From Peromyscus leucopus (taxonomy: Eukaryota; Chordata; Mammalia; Rodentia; Cricetidae): a stretch of DNA of 64,000 nt. Below the pieces are notes generated by a model. That model did no database searches. It was not told the origin of the DNA and saw nothing but the letters and a program-made list of their open reading frames with translations. The translations under genes and the position numbers were made by a program. The DNA lies in NCBI RefSeq assembly GCF_004664715.2, contig NC_051072.1, forward strand, positions 31,827,994 to 31,891,993. The letters are read 5' to 3'. This document shows, piece by piece, positions 1 to 11,024 of this stretch (position 1 is the first letter of the stretch; each line of letters opens with the position of its first letter).

Positions 1-29
1 GAAATTCATGGTCATGCCTAGTTACTTAG

Positions 30-127
30 AGAGTTCAAGGCCAACCTGTGTAATATAAAAACCCATTTCAAAAAAAAAAAAAAAAAAAAAGAGGGAGAGG
101 AGGAAGAGGAGGAGGAGAGAGAAAAAG
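30..127 (+). repeat. B1 3' fragment with A-tail and GAGG tract
   Basis: The text GAGTTCAAGGCCAACCTG followed by a 21-nt A-run (70-90) and a purine GAGG tract (91-127) is a B1 right end with its tail. The left part is diverged. Confidence 0.55.
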
Positions 128-555
128 ATTAAATTTCAAGACATAACCTCAACTTGAAGCAGAAAACATTGTACCATAGTGGACTGGAGTTTCTTTGTCT
201 TCATCTTTACTACTGATTGAAACTAATAGAGCTACTCAAGACATCAATCCAATCAAATTAGTGAATATTTAAAAAGTGCAATAATGTTAGCAAGATTGTA
301 AGTATTAAGCCACCTAGCATGACATTGAAATATGAGCTGGGACCATGTTTGGAGAGCATTTGGGCCACAGCAATAAAAACGCTGTATTTATATTCTGGCA
401 GCAACCTCACTGGAAGGAATTTATTATACAGATGATCTTCAACAAGTACATAAACCATGATGTATTATTAATATTATTTATGGAAGATTATTAAAATAAA
501 TGTGATACATTCGTACAACGCAACCGAAAGTTTCTTGAACATAAATGATCAGTCT
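128..555. other. no recognised feature
   Basis: This is AT-rich sequence with no coding potential that I can support and no repeat family that I recognise. Confidence 0.4.
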
Positions 556-675
556 ATTGTGGTGGCTCACACCTTTGATCCCAGCACTGGGGAGGCAGAG
601 GCAGGCAGGGCTCGGAGGCCTGCGTGGTCTCTACATATTGACTTCTAGGTCAGCTAGGGCTACACAGTAATATCT

Positions 676-676
<1 letters not shown>
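556..676 (+). repeat. B1 SINE
   Basis: The core GATCCCAGCACTGGGGAGGC and the downstream GGCTACACAGTA mark a diverged plus-strand B1. Its tail has become the (GA)n array that follows directly. Confidence 0.8.

Positions 677-733
<57 letters not shown>
677..733. repeat. (GA)n microsatellite
   Basis: About 56 bp of perfect GA dinucleotides, grown from the B1 tail. Confidence 0.95.
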
Positions 734-736
<3 letters not shown>

Positions 737-954
737 AAATAAATGATTAAACAGAAACAAAATTATATAGCCCGTGTCCTCAATGTTTTATGTAATGTTA
801 AAGATAAACACCGTATTGTTGGAAGGATAGTGCTGGATAGATCTGAGCAAAGCCCGGTGACTACAAATATGAACATGGCATGAAGAAATACATTCCTGTA
901 TGCTTCCTAAAAGCACTAGTTAAGATATTTTAATATTTTATTTTGCATGTTTTC

Positions 955-1085
955 AGACAGATCCTGATGCAGCCCAGGTTGCCCAGAACTTGTTTGTAGC
1001 TGAGAATGACTCTGAATTCCTGATTCTCCTTCTTCCACCTCCTAAGGGCTGGAAATACAGGCTCCGAGTCGCATGCCTGACTAAT
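955..1085 (-). repeat. B1 SINE
   Basis: Reverse-orientation B1 words appear in order (GCCCAGGTTGCCCAGAAC, GTAGCTGAGAATGAC, then a diverged AGGGCTGGAAATACAGG), with many substitutions. This is an old copy. Confidence 0.7.
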
Positions 1086-1087
1086 AA

Positions 1088-1195
1088 AATTACACTTTTA
1101 ATCTCATCACTTGGAAGACTGAGGCAGGAGATGGCCTACATGGTAGCCAGTTCAAGACCAGCGTGGGCTACATAGCATGGTGTGTTCAAAATAAG
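1088..1195 (+). repeat. B1 SINE
   Basis: TTAATCTCATCACTTGGAAG, GAGGCAGGAGA and TTCAAGACCAGCGTGGGCTA follow each other as in plus-strand B1. It sits head to head with the copy on its left. Confidence 0.7.
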
Positions 1196-2350
1196 AAAAG
1201 GAGAGAAGAATGCTTGGAAAACTTGTCTAAGATAAACATTTCACACCAAGGAATGGGTTTTAAAGTTGCTTTTAGAAGGAAACTGGATGATGTGAGTATC
1301 TTGGGGGAAATGCCAAATGTTTGGTTGGTGGGAGACCAGAACAGAGAAAATTTCATTTTTACCTTTATTTAATTTCTGAATTTTCTTACCATATATATGA
1401 CTTATGCTTTTTATGTCAGTGTGGGTTATCAGGTAAATGAAATTCTGGACCATTTTTGTAGTCTCCCATTTACTTTTGTGTCTAGAGAAAGAAAACTCAG
1501 GCTTATGTTTTTCAATTTGAAAAATTCTGAGTCCATGATCTTTAGGAAAGTTCATACTGTCATCCGGCTTCCTCTCCCCCAGGATTGTTGCTATTGTACA
1601 GTCATTATTTTTGCAAGACCGTCTTTCTTGGGAGGTCGATACAAAAGGGGGTTATATATTTTTGGCTCGAATTTTGTATCCTGAATAAAATGGTATGATG
1701 TCATTTCTAGATCTCTCTCTGATCTATCAATTCACCAAGTTAAACAGCTGAAATCCCTTCCAAAACAAATCCTTTTGCAGTCAGCAAAATGAGGCAATTA
1801 CATGAATAAGTTTTTCCACTTGGCCTATTTTTCTGCCCGTGGTTATTAATCAGTCTCACTGACTGTGTTTTCCATTTTACGTCCACTCTCCGGCGCTCCT
1901 CCAGGTGGCCAAACATTTCCCTTTGCATAAATAAAGTAAAGCAAAAACCTTCGTCCACTGAGCAAAATGGGTGTACTTCATCGCTGACTCCAGTTCTCTC
2001 CCAAATTACTGAAAATTACCACGTGGCGTCTATAAAAGGGGCAGGCGCCAGCGTCCCTTTGCCCAACTGGGGTTTATTTAAGTAGAGATGGTTACCTTCT
2101 CTGGATGGCTGGGCTAGCTGCAGTCGATGCCAACTGCCTTCGACCCCATCTGCCCTTGGATTGATTGTTCGGCTGTTTTGCCTTATCTCATCTTTCAGTA
2201 AGGATGGACAGACACTGTGGCTTAAGAAACAGCTGTTTCGCATAAAGGACCGCTCCAGACGCTGCCTCTGAGCCATCAGAAACACGTTCCATTTCATTGT
2301 TTGATTTCGTCTTTTCTTTGAAACTTTAGATATCCTTTATTTTGATTAGT
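1196..2350. other. apparently single-copy intergenic DNA
   Basis: No gene or recognisable repeat is seen. The open frames across 1241-1684 and 1740-2297 have no recognisable domain and overlap on both strands. Confidence 0.4.
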
Positions 2351-2351
2351 T

Positions 2352-2382
2352 GTGTGTGTATATATATATATATACACACTAT
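2352..2382. repeat. (TG)n/(TA)n microsatellite
   Basis: A short compound TG-TA-CA tract. Confidence 0.8.
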
Positions 2383-2389
2383 ATATTGC

Positions 2390-2612
2390 TTTTGAGACAG
2401 GATCCCCTGTATCCCAGGTGACAAATTTAAACACATCATGTAGCCAGGGTTGACTTTAAGGTTCAGATCTTCCTGCCTCTGCCTCTGAAATGCTGGGGTT
2501 AGAAGTGTGCATCACCACACCACCCAGTTTGTGGGTGCTAGGGATTGCCGCCGGGACTCCCTGCACACTAGGAAGTGTTCTACTTAAGCGAACTACGACT
2601 CCGGCTCTGCTT
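2390..2612 (-). repeat. B4-type SINE (ID head plus B1 body)
   Basis: On the plus strand a reverse B1 (2390-2525, with GAAATGCTGGGGTTAGAAG) is followed by a reverse ID-like block (2528-2612, with GTGCTAGGGATTG). On the minus strand the order is therefore ID then B1, which is the B4 architecture. Confidence 0.65.
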
Positions 2613-2740
2613 TGTTTCGGTTTTGATGGGGCTTGAAAATGAACTAGGTAGACTACACTGGCCCCCAAACCAAAGGGATCCTCTGTCTCAGCCTCTCAAA
2701 TGCTGAAATCACAGGAGTGTGTAACTAGGCACAGGTTAGA
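2613..2740 (-). repeat. B1-like SINE fragment
   Basis: CAGCCTCTCAAATGCTGAAA and the preceding sequence fit a strongly diverged reverse B1. Confidence 0.5.
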
Positions 2741-2756
2741 ATCATAAATGTTTTAA

Positions 2757-2927
2757 TAAAAAATGTATTTATTTAGTGTGGTGGTAACACGATGTGTGTG
2801 TGGAGGTCAGAGGACAATTTGTGTGAGCCGATTCTCTCCTTCCACTGTGTGCTTCCCAGGGATGGAGTTCAGGTGGTCAGAATTGGCAATAAGTGCCTTT
2901 AGATGCTGTGCTGTCTTGCTGGCTCCA
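2757..2927 (-). repeat. B3 SINE
   Basis: GTGTGTGGAGGTCAGAGGAC, TTCTCTCCTTCCACTGTGTG and TTGCTGGCTCCA are the reverse-orientation B3 landmarks, in order. Confidence 0.75.
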
Positions 2928-2935
2928 GAGTCACC

Positions 2936-3078
2936 ATTTTTTTTTTTTTGAGACAGGGTTTCTCTGTGTAGTTTTGTGCCTTTTCTAGATCTCACCCTGT
3001 AGAGAATTGATAGATCAGCCTGTAGGCTGGCCTCGAACTCACAGAGATCCACCTGCCTCTGCCTCCCGATAGAAGTGT
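2936..3078 (-). repeat. B1 SINE (cricetid-like variant)
   Basis: A T-run is followed by GAGACAGGGTTTCTCTGTGT, TTTTGTGCCTTTTCTAGAT, GGCTGGCCTCGAACTCACAG and CCTGCCTCTGCCTCCC. The TTTGTGCC segment is the form I associate with cricetid B1s. A (CA) tract replaces the 5' end. Confidence 0.8.
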
Positions 3079-3079
3079 C

Positions 3080-3808
3080 GCACACACACAAGCAGAGATT
3101 CTGATTCAGTCAACGCAGAGTGGTGCCTAAGCACTGGAAAAATCGACTAGCATCCTTCCTTTACCCGGCAAATGCTCTGGCCCTTAAAGAGGAACCAAAC
3201 GTTTCTTCTCTCTCAATTAGGCTCCCCTCGTGCTTAGTCTGAACTCTAATACTGTCAGATTTCTATAGAATGGACTGCCCTGAGAGGTCACAGTGTTGTG
3301 GCAAGGGACTCACAATGAGCACGCTCCTCAAAGGAACTGCCCCAGGTCATTGTATGGCTGTGTCAATAGACGCAACAACTTGTACTCCTTACAGTACCTG
3401 TAGGGCTTCAAGATCAATGGGTTTTGGTCCTCTCCTGGCATCTGGCATGTGAGCTGGGGACTGAGATATTTTTAAAACTTTCCAGGTGGGAGAGATGTAC
3501 AGACAAGGTTAAGAATATCTCTAAAGGGCCATGCTGATTAAAGCTCATCTCTCGCCCTGTCAAATAAGTACCCAGCTTTCTCAGAGATCCCAGAGGATAC
3601 ATAACCAAAAGTTAGTGACAGAAAAGGGCACACACTACAAGTACCCCATATGCACACACATTCTCTGTTTTTCAGCTCTAGTTTGGAAGTATCTAGTGTT
3701 CATTCCTAAATGTCTATCTCTAGGATAGGTATTTTTCACTCTTCAGTATAAGGTTAGCTCTATTAAAATATATACACTAGAAGATGTCTCACAGCTCCCT
3801 TTCATCCT
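3080..3808. other. no recognised feature
   Basis: Intergenic sequence without a repeat family or ORF that I can support. Confidence 0.4.
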
Positions 3809-3810
3809 CT

Positions 3811-3811
3811 C

Positions 3812-3858
<47 letters not shown>
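3811..3858. repeat. (CA)n microsatellite
   Basis: About 48 bp of perfect CA repeats. Confidence 0.95.
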
Positions 3859-3859
<1 letters not shown>

Positions 3860-3860
<1 letters not shown>

Positions 3861-3975
3861 TGATATTATTATAGACAGGTGTGCACCGTCATGCCCAGTG
3901 TGTTGAGGGGCAATGAATCCGATTCAGGGCTTTGTGCATGCTGAGTAGACATTTCACTGACACAGCTGCACCTCC
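3860..3975 (-). repeat. B4/ID-like SINE fragment
   Basis: GACAGGTGTGCACCGTCATG followed by GGGCTTTGTGCATGCTGAGT resembles a reverse B1 5' end joined to an ID head, as in minus-strand B4. Confidence 0.5.
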
Positions 3976-4072
3976 ACCTTCTGTACTTCCTCTCTCCTTC
4001 TCTCGGTTCATGATTTCTTCACTAATATGCAGGAATGTCACTACAGTCTGAGAGAGCTTTGCACTGAGCTAA

Positions 4073-4640
4073 CTAGCTTCCAAAACTGCCAAATACTCTC
4101 TCAAAACACATAAAAGTATTTATGGGTAGTAGGTCAAGGAATGGAAAGATCAAGTTTCTATTCAGCAATATCACATTCCTTGTCAAAACTGGGATGCTTT
4201 TAGACTTAGAGAGAAATTCACAGTTACAAGTGTTTCTGTAATGGGATATAGAGTCCTTTGAGTGTATGCTCAAGTGGCATACCTGGGTCACATGGTACAT
4301 CTATTTCTAGGTTCTTGAGAACCTCCACACTTGTCTCCATGGTGGCTGTTCAAGTTTGTACCCCTAACAGCAGTGGATAAGTGTTCCTCTTTCCCCACAT
4401 CCACACTACCCCTTGTCTTTGTGTTATTTATCTTAGCCATTCTGGCTGGGATAAAAATGAAACCTCAAAGTAGTTTTCATTTGCATTTCTGGGATGTATA
4501 AGGATGTTAAACAGTAAAACAAATGCTCTCTGCCTTTTGTATGTCTTCTTTTGAGAGCTCTTTGCTTAGTGTCATGTCCCAGTTTTTAATTGGGTTGTTT
4601 GTTTTCTTGGTGTTTGGTTTTTTGAGTTTCTTGTATATCC
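4073..4640 (-). mobile_element. LINE-1 ORF2 3' fragment
   Basis: From about 4235 the reverse complement carries the end of LINE-1 ORF2. Landmarks on the plus strand are TCCATGGTGGCTGTTCAAG, AGTTTTCATTTGCATTTCTG and CTTCTTTTGAGAGCTCTTTG. The 4073-4234 part is less certain. The copy is diverged with no intact frame. Confidence 0.7.
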
Positions 4641-4915
4641 TGGGCTGGCCATGAACTTCCCACCCATCCTGTTGCTGTCACTGGCTCCAGCTCTTTCCAA
4701 ACACTAGGAATCTGGGTGAGCACTGTATTGTGATATATTCCTTTTCCATTACTTTCTCTGATTTATGTTGATACTTATTAACAAGAAATGAACATATCAC
4801 ATGTTTATTCCTACGAAGAAGAAGTGTTTTATCTCTTGAGAGTATTTGTCTACTACACTTTCCTTTTTCAGACTTGATCTAGTCTTCTACTCAGAAATCA
4901 TTTCTTGGGGGTGGG

Positions 4916-5125
4916 GACTGGAGAAATGGCCCAGTAGTTAAGAGCATTTACTGCTCTTTCAGAAGACCCGGATTCAGTATTGAGTGCCCACATCACCTGA
5001 TGCTTACAACCTCCTGTAGTTCCAGCTCTGACCTCCGAGGACACCTGCAAGCACATGATACATATAAATGCATACAGGCACACATTCATATACATAAAAT
5101 CACTTTTGCAAAATAAATCATTTCT
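4916..5125 (+). repeat. B2 SINE
   Basis: The tRNA-like head GGAGAAATGGCCCAGTAGTT, the pol III box B region GATTCAGTATTGAGTGCCCA, and an AATAAA-bearing 3' end identify a full-length diverged B2. Confidence 0.85.
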
Positions 5126-5299
5126 TCACATACAGTAAATGTGGATACTGGTTGCTACTCCTCTCATCGACATTGCAGCCCATTATATAAGCCTCCCTGA
5201 ATGGGCAGCATTTGAATTTTGAATGATCATCACTAAAGAAAGTTGATTTCATGACTTACAATTTGCTGATTCCTTTTATATATTTATTTATTTAGGTGA

Positions 5300-5689
5300 T
5301 GCTGGGAATTGTAGTTGGAGAGTTTCTCTCCAGCTCCTGCCAAGCCCCAGCAGTCCCGCAGTCCACTTATAAAACAAACACACAGACTCTTATATTATTT
5401 AAACTGTTTGGCCTAATGGCTCAGGCTTCTAGCTATCTAGTTCTTACATATTAAATTAACCCATTTCTATAAATCCATACCTTACCACATGGCTCATGGC
5501 TTACCGGTATCTTACATGTTGGTACTCATGGCTGCAGCTGACAGCATCTCCTGACTCAGCCTTCCACTTCCCAGAATTCTCTTCTCTGCTTGTCCCGCCT
5601 ATACTTCCTGCCTGGTTACTGGCCAGGTAGGAAGTATAGGCGGGACAATCAGAGCAACACATTTAACATACAGAACATCCCATAGCAGG
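5300..5689 (-). mobile_element. solo LTR of a cricetid-type endogenous retrovirus
   Basis: The block ending AGAACATCCCATAGCA, with TTGGCCTAATGGCTCAGGCT and TTAAATTAACCCATTTCTAT, matches an LTR family that I know from hamster and vole DNA, here in reverse orientation. No retroviral gene is attached. A fold-back rearrangement (5590-5648) replaces part of the usual sequence. The family name is not certain and the left boundary is approximate. Confidence 0.6.
5590..5648. repeat. near-perfect 26-bp inverted repeat (hairpin)
   Basis: The left arm 5590-5615 and right arm 5623-5648 are reverse complements except for one position (C in one, T in the other), with a 7-base loop TTACTGG. Each arm carries the LTR word TATACTTCCT or its complement. 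The structure is read directly from the sequence. Confidence 0.95.
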
Positions 5690-5757
5690 GAATTGATGCC
5701 AGATCCTCATGCAGTCTAGGCAAATGTTCTATCATTCAGCTACATCCTCAGACTAGC
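5690..5757 (-). repeat. ID-like SINE fragment
   Basis: GGGAATTGATGCCAGATCCT and CAGCTACATCCTCAG are the reverse complement of a tRNA-Ala-derived ID head. Confidence 0.55.
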
Positions 5758-7354
5758 TTCTTCATCAACTGTAGTTCTATTAACTTATTTGTAATTTGGG
5801 GTGTTTCTTTACCTGATACTAAAATTCTTTCCCTTCTCAAAGTTCCTGTGAGTTTCTGAGTTTGCATACTGTGTGCAATCATATGGGAAACAATAAAGAG
5901 ATTAGAGTGTACTTATAAATTTGTATGCTATTGTTTTGAAGTGTAATAAAATATTTAGTATACGTGGAAGAATGTCTATAAAATATGTATATCAGATCAG
6001 TACTTAAATAATAATGTATCTACCTCCAACTTTCAAAACCAGGTCACTGAAATACTTGTGAAGCTCATGTGACTTTAACCAGCAACTCTTGCCATCTCCG
6101 TTTCAATCATTTATTGAATTCCAATGAGTTTGCCTTCACATCTCTTTCTCTTACTCTGTTCTGTGTTTCAGGGAAATAGCACTTCCAGTTTTCTTTGCCT
6201 TCCAACTTCACAGTGAGATTGTTACTGGGAGACAGCAGGAGGTACCTGTATGGCAGATCATCCCTTTTTCTTCTGGAATTTCCAGCAATGCCTGTCTCTT
6301 CTCTACGGGTTTTAGTTCTTGCCAGAGGGTCCCTCCCTTTGTGGACCAACTTCCACCAGGCAAAGCTGATCTTACCTCTCACTGGTGTCTAGCCTCCTGG
6401 CTCCAATATCTTCTCATATTACCCTTCTAATCCTCAGGGCATACTGTCCCCTTCTTTTTAGTAGCTGACTCATCATGCCTGGTTTGGCTTCTGTCACCAC
6501 TGTAGCCAATCATCTATATGAAATCATTCCTGCTTTGAAGAGCAAGAATAGTCTCTGATTTATAAATGGACACTAAAAGCTCTTTTATCTCTAGTATACT
6601 AAGAACATTTATCATGCTTAAATTTTATTGAATTCACATTGTACACCTCCCCATATGATTTGTTTTGCCTCCTGTAACTTATTAACTTGATGAACTGTAT
6701 TTGTAAACCTGTGCATTTATCCTCTTGTCAAAAATGTTGTATTCGTGGGATAAGTACTATTTATCCCCCATTTTATGCTCTCTTATGATTTTTGCAGATT
6801 GTTGTGCTTTGTATGCTAACTTCTACTTTAGAATGCTTGTCATAGGTGCATGGCATTATCTTACGGTTTTGTTTTCTTCTGTATGACTTGTATTATATAT
6901 CATTGCTGTCAAAACTGCATTTGTCTTATTAACAAATATTCCTTCTTTTTTGGTCCTGAGATAGTTTTTTAAGATGAAAATAATCCAGTTTTTTTTAAAA
7001 CATCAGGCAAAATATCTGACTCTGTTCTACTTTTTTCTGGGAAAAGCTAACAAGTTTGTTTTTTTTTAATTAAAGCTCTGTACCATGTGAGAAACTCTGC
7101 ACATTTTCTATTTATCTTAAACATTATAAATTTGAGCTATGACGTTTCCTGTTTCCTTGAGTGTGACCTTTCCCCGATTCTGTTTCTCTTTTGTAAATCA
7201 GTTTAGATAGACTATTATTTCTGTCTCTGTATTTCATGTGTCCATTTTCCTTCCTTCCATCTACTGCATTCAGAATAACTTAGGTCAGAGGATAAAGGAG
7301 CTAGTCTACTACAAGCCTAGTAACCTGAACTGATGTTGGGATTTCTATATTAGT
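5758..7354. other. AT-rich intergenic DNA
   Basis: I see no gene and no identifiable repeat here. The open frames at 6107-6392 on opposite strands overlap and show no domain. Confidence 0.4.
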
Positions 7355-7735
7355 TACTCTTCCATTGCTGTGAAGAGACACCATGACCAAAACAACTTAT
7401 ATTTTTTTTTTTAAAAAAAAAAAGCATTTAGTGTGGGGCTTGCTTACAGTTTCAGATGGTTAGTTCATGATCATCATGGCAGGATGTGGTGGCAGGCAGG
7501 TAGGTATGGAGCTAGAACAGTAGCTGAGAGCTACATCTGATCCACAGGCAAGAAGCAGGGAGAGCAAGATTGGGCCTGGTGTGGGCTTTTATAACCTGGA
7601 AACTCACCCCTGGAGACACACCTCCTCTAACAAGGATACACCTTATTAGTCCTTCCTAAACACTCTATCAACTGGGAACCTGACATTCAGATAGACGTAT
7701 GTGCTTATGGGGGCCATTCTCATTCAAACCATCAC
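7355..7735 (+). mobile_element. rodent interspersed repeat (family uncertain)
   Basis: GCTGTGAAGAGACACCATGA near the left end, GCTGAGAGCTACATCTGAT, AACTCACCCCTGGAGACAC and an end at CATTCAAACCATCACA belong to a dispersed rodent repeat that I know but cannot name reliably (RMER or LTR class). A related element lies at 55095-55460. An A/T-rich insertion interrupts it near 7398-7422. Confidence 0.6.
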
Positions 7736-7907
7736 AGCCACATACAGATGGCAGGTCAGCTCTACAGAATTGTCCTCTGATTCTCACAGGTATGTCACGG
7801 TACTCTTGCCACAGCCCATACACATAGCAATGAAAAAAGTTTTAAATTTCAGAAAGAGAATTTGCTTATTCTCTCTTATGTCTAGTTATATTAAAAACTA
7901 TTATATT

Positions 7908-8115
7908 TTGGGAGCCAGGGAGCAGGCTCAATGAGAAAAAGCGATTGCCTTGTAAGTCTAATAACTTGAGTTCAATTCCTGGAACCCACAATCGAAGGAG
8001 GGATGTGACTCCCTAAAGTTGTCCTCTGACTTACACACAAACACATGCCATAGCACACATGCACGTGCCTATATGCACACACATCATACATCATACACAC
8101 AAAATAACAATAACA
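7908..8115 (+). repeat. B3 SINE
   Basis: CTTGAGTTCAATTCCTGGAA, AAGTTGTCCTCTGACTTACA and a CA-rich tail are the plus-strand B3 order. Confidence 0.75.
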
Positions 8116-8180
8116 AATACAATTTTATGCTAAGAATGTATCTTTTATATTTTCCATATCTAGAGGTTTCTTTTAAAATT

Positions 8181-8300
8181 GTGTGTGTGTGTGTGTGTGT
8201 GTGTGTTTGGGTTCACATGTGCCATGGTGCAGCACACGTGGACGTCAAAGGACAATTTTGCAGTCAGTTCTCAGCATCCACCTTGTTGAGAGCAGGGCCT
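8181..8300 (-). repeat. (TG)n plus partial B3 SINE
   Basis: A TG run (8181-8206) leads into CACACGTGGACGTCAAAGGA and TCAGTTCTCAGCATCCACC, the 3' half of a reverse B3. The copy is truncated on the right. Confidence 0.55.
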
Positions 8301-8339
8301 CTCTTGTTATTTCTGCTATTCAGCATACTTCAGGGTAGC

Positions 8340-9750
8340 TGGCTCATGAGCTTCCAGCCAATTACGTTTTATTAACCTTAATATTTTTTGTAATGTGCTT
8401 TTAGGCATTTGCACAGCATTGCTACCATATATTAACAAACCCACCTGGAGGATTTTATAAGTATTGTTGTACATGACTCTTTTCAAAAGTAATACCACAA
8501 TATATACCAATCTACACTATACATTCATTAAAGACAATTTCCTAGAAAGTAATTACTGAATCATTGACATGATCATTTTGGAGACTTAAAGCACAAATAT
8601 GCCTGAATTATGTCCCCAAAATAATGATACTAGTCCACTTTGATACAAAGTAGCATTTTACTGCACTTCCATTAATGCAAGTCATCCTATTTGTACATCT
8701 GAATTATATTTTATATCTGGCAAAGATTTTGAAAGGCATCTCATTTCAGCGTGTGGTTTTTTGTATACTAAAACACTAAATCACTCATTTTGCGATTATC
8801 CATTTCAAACGAACAAAAAACCATTTTACTGTGCTTTATCTTAAACAACGGTCACCATTTTGTTCATCTCAAATAGCTTCCAAAGGAAAAGTATATGTTG
8901 CTCAGTTCACATGTATTTTTTTATTCGATTTCCCCTTTATTTTTATTTCTTGAAAAAATATGTCAGAATTATATGCTAATTGTGAACAGTTGATCATACA
9001 CACTCTCTTCATCTGATATTGTCTTTGTGAACCTACATTTGATCAGCCTGGTAAGTGGCTCTGAGGTCTGGCCCTTGGCATTAATCATGGCAGATAGACT
9101 CACATTCCATTGTTTCTGCTCGGTTGCTAGCTACTGTTTCTCTTACAGCTCAAGACTTCTAGAAACAGAATCTGTTGCATTTTTTCTTCCTCCCAGCTTC
9201 CCACAACCATTTAAAGATTCAACTTGACCTTTCCTCCTGTTCTTATTTCAAGTTACCAGCATGTCAATACCTGAGAAATCTCATCAAAGGCTTAACCGTC
9301 TATACCCCACTGACTCATTCTTTATCACAATTTGATCTTGCTTATTTCCGTTCAACACGTTTTTTAGTAATGTAAGTTTTTCAGGCTTTTCTTCTCTAAT
9401 ACATTTCTCCAAATAGCAGCTGTTACCCCTATTTGCCCTTATTTAGAAAGAAAAAAAAATCAAATGTACTAGGTTTCTCCAGTGAAAATTTTTATTCTGA
9501 CTTGAGAACAAGAAATTGATGCTTGGAAGACAAAATGGGGGTCTTGTGGCCATGCCCATGAGCAGAGCCAAGCCAGGGATTTCTGCGATCCCCTTGGGTT
9601 TTATTTTCAACAAGCTAAACATAATTGCTGTTGGGAAAAAAATCAAGTTTTCGCCTTCTCTTTGTTGTTACAATTGTCTGTTTTTAATTATCTGTGATCT
9701 GCTGTTCAGATGCAGATCCGGAAACCGACAGCTTCTGTGTCACAGGAGGC
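8340..9750. other. single-copy intergenic DNA
   Basis: AT-rich sequence without a recognised repeat or convincing coding frame. Confidence 0.4.
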
Positions 9751-9754
9751 CTGG

Positions 9755-9835
9755 TGACCAAGGCGGGGCATTGGGCCCTACCCAGACCCGTTGCATCAGA
9801 GTATGTGATGTACCAGGATTCCCAAGTCATCTGAA
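9755..9835 (+). mobile_element. possible MER5-like hAT remnant
   Basis: The order GGGCCCTACCCAGACC, TTGCATCAGAGTATGTG, CAGGATTCCCAAGTCATCTG recalls MER5A, an ancient non-autonomous hAT element. The match is weak and by eye. Confidence 0.3.
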
Positions 9836-10300
9836 TACACCATCCGCTTCCAAAGTCCGGTGGCCACAGCCTGGCTCCGCTTTGCTGCGGGTGACTTAAT
9901 TAGTTAATGAAGCAAAAAGCTCTTGTTTCTAAATGGTAGGGGAGAGACACTGACGATTATTTTGGGTGGCAAAACAGGTTATTCTGTCCCCGTTAAGAAC
10001 AGAGGTGACACAGATAGACACCACGGTTTTCGTTTTCGTTTTTTGTTTTCTTGAGGCACAGTTACTTTGGCTGAGTGAAGCCGCTTGAACAACTAGAGCC
10101 CATTCTTGTCTTTGTTCTTTCTGAGGTGAATGGGAAACAGTAGACTCTTAGAACTGGAGGAACCAGGTGCCAGCTAGTAAAATGTGCAATCTTCCTTCCT
10201 TCATTTCACCATATTTCACTTTTGACATTATTGTGTAAAGCTAGAAATTAAGAGGGAGAGAGAGAAAAAAGAACAGCTCCTAATCTGAACACAACTGCTA
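9836..10300. other. no recognised feature
   Basis: Intergenic sequence. I see nothing that I can annotate. Confidence 0.4.
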
Positions 10301-10309
10301 CAAAAAAGC

Positions 10310-10543
10310 AAAGGCTGGAGATATGGCTCAGTAGGTAAGAGCACTTGCTGTTCTTCCAGAGCACTTGCTGTTCTTCCGGAGGACCCAGGTTTGATTCCCA
10401 ACACCACATGGCAACTCACAACCATCTGTAATTCCAGTTCTGGGGAATCTGATACCTTTTTCTGACTTCCTCAGGCACCAAGCATGATAGATATCTCATG
10501 AAGATAAAACACATAAAAATAAAATAAATAAATCTTATTTATA
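10310..10543 (+). repeat. B2 SINE with internal duplication
   Basis: GGCTGGAGATATGGCTCAGT opens the element and AAAATAAAATAAATAAATC closes it. A 20-bp segment of the tRNA-like head is tandemly duplicated (10338-10357 and 10358-10377). Confidence 0.88.
10338..10377 (+). repeat. 20-bp perfect tandem duplication inside B2
   Basis: AGAGCACTTGCTGTTCTTCC occurs twice back to back without a mismatch, between the A and B box regions of the SINE. Confidence 0.97.
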
Positions 10544-10708
10544 AAAAGAAATGTGATCATATCATCACACAGAAAACATGTGTGTATAGTTTGAAAGAGA
10601 AAGGGGGGCCTAGAAATTCAAGTTGCCTGAATCATTAGCTGAATACTTTATATGCATTTTAAAAAGCAACAAATTGATTTTATTGTTTATTTATTTAGTA
10701 TGTGTATG

Positions 10709-10712
<4 letters not shown>

Positions 10713-10761
<49 letters not shown>

Positions 10762-10790
10762 CTGTGTGTGTGTGTATGTGTGTGTGTGTT
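10713..10790. repeat. (TA)n-(TG)n compound microsatellite
   Basis: About 44 bp of TA followed by interrupted TG repeats. Confidence 0.95.
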
Positions 10791-10880
10791 TGAATGAATA
10801 TGCATGCAATGACCTACATTTGGAAGTCAGGGGACAGTTTTGGAAGCCAGGTTTTTCCTTTTATCATGGGAACCATTTTG
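10791..10880 (-). repeat. B3-like SINE fragment
   Basis: GGAAGTCAGGGGACAGTTTT resembles the reverse B3 GGAGGTCAGAGGACA block. The rest is diverged. Confidence 0.4.
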
Positions 10881-10934
10881 ATTCCTGACCTCCGAACCTT
10901 AATTTTCATATTATTGTTATCCTTACTGATGTTT

Positions 10935-11008
10935 TGAGACAAGGTCTTTCTGTGTTGCCCTGGGTAGCCCAGTACTTGCTGTGTGTATCACCATGCTCAG
11001 CTTGTTTT
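10935..11008 (-). repeat. B1 SINE fragment
   Basis: TTTTGAGACAAGGTCTTTCT followed by GTAGCCCAGTACTTGC and CACCATGCTCAGC is a shortened reverse B1. Confidence 0.5.
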
Positions 11009-11024
11009 ATTTCATAGTAAACAT

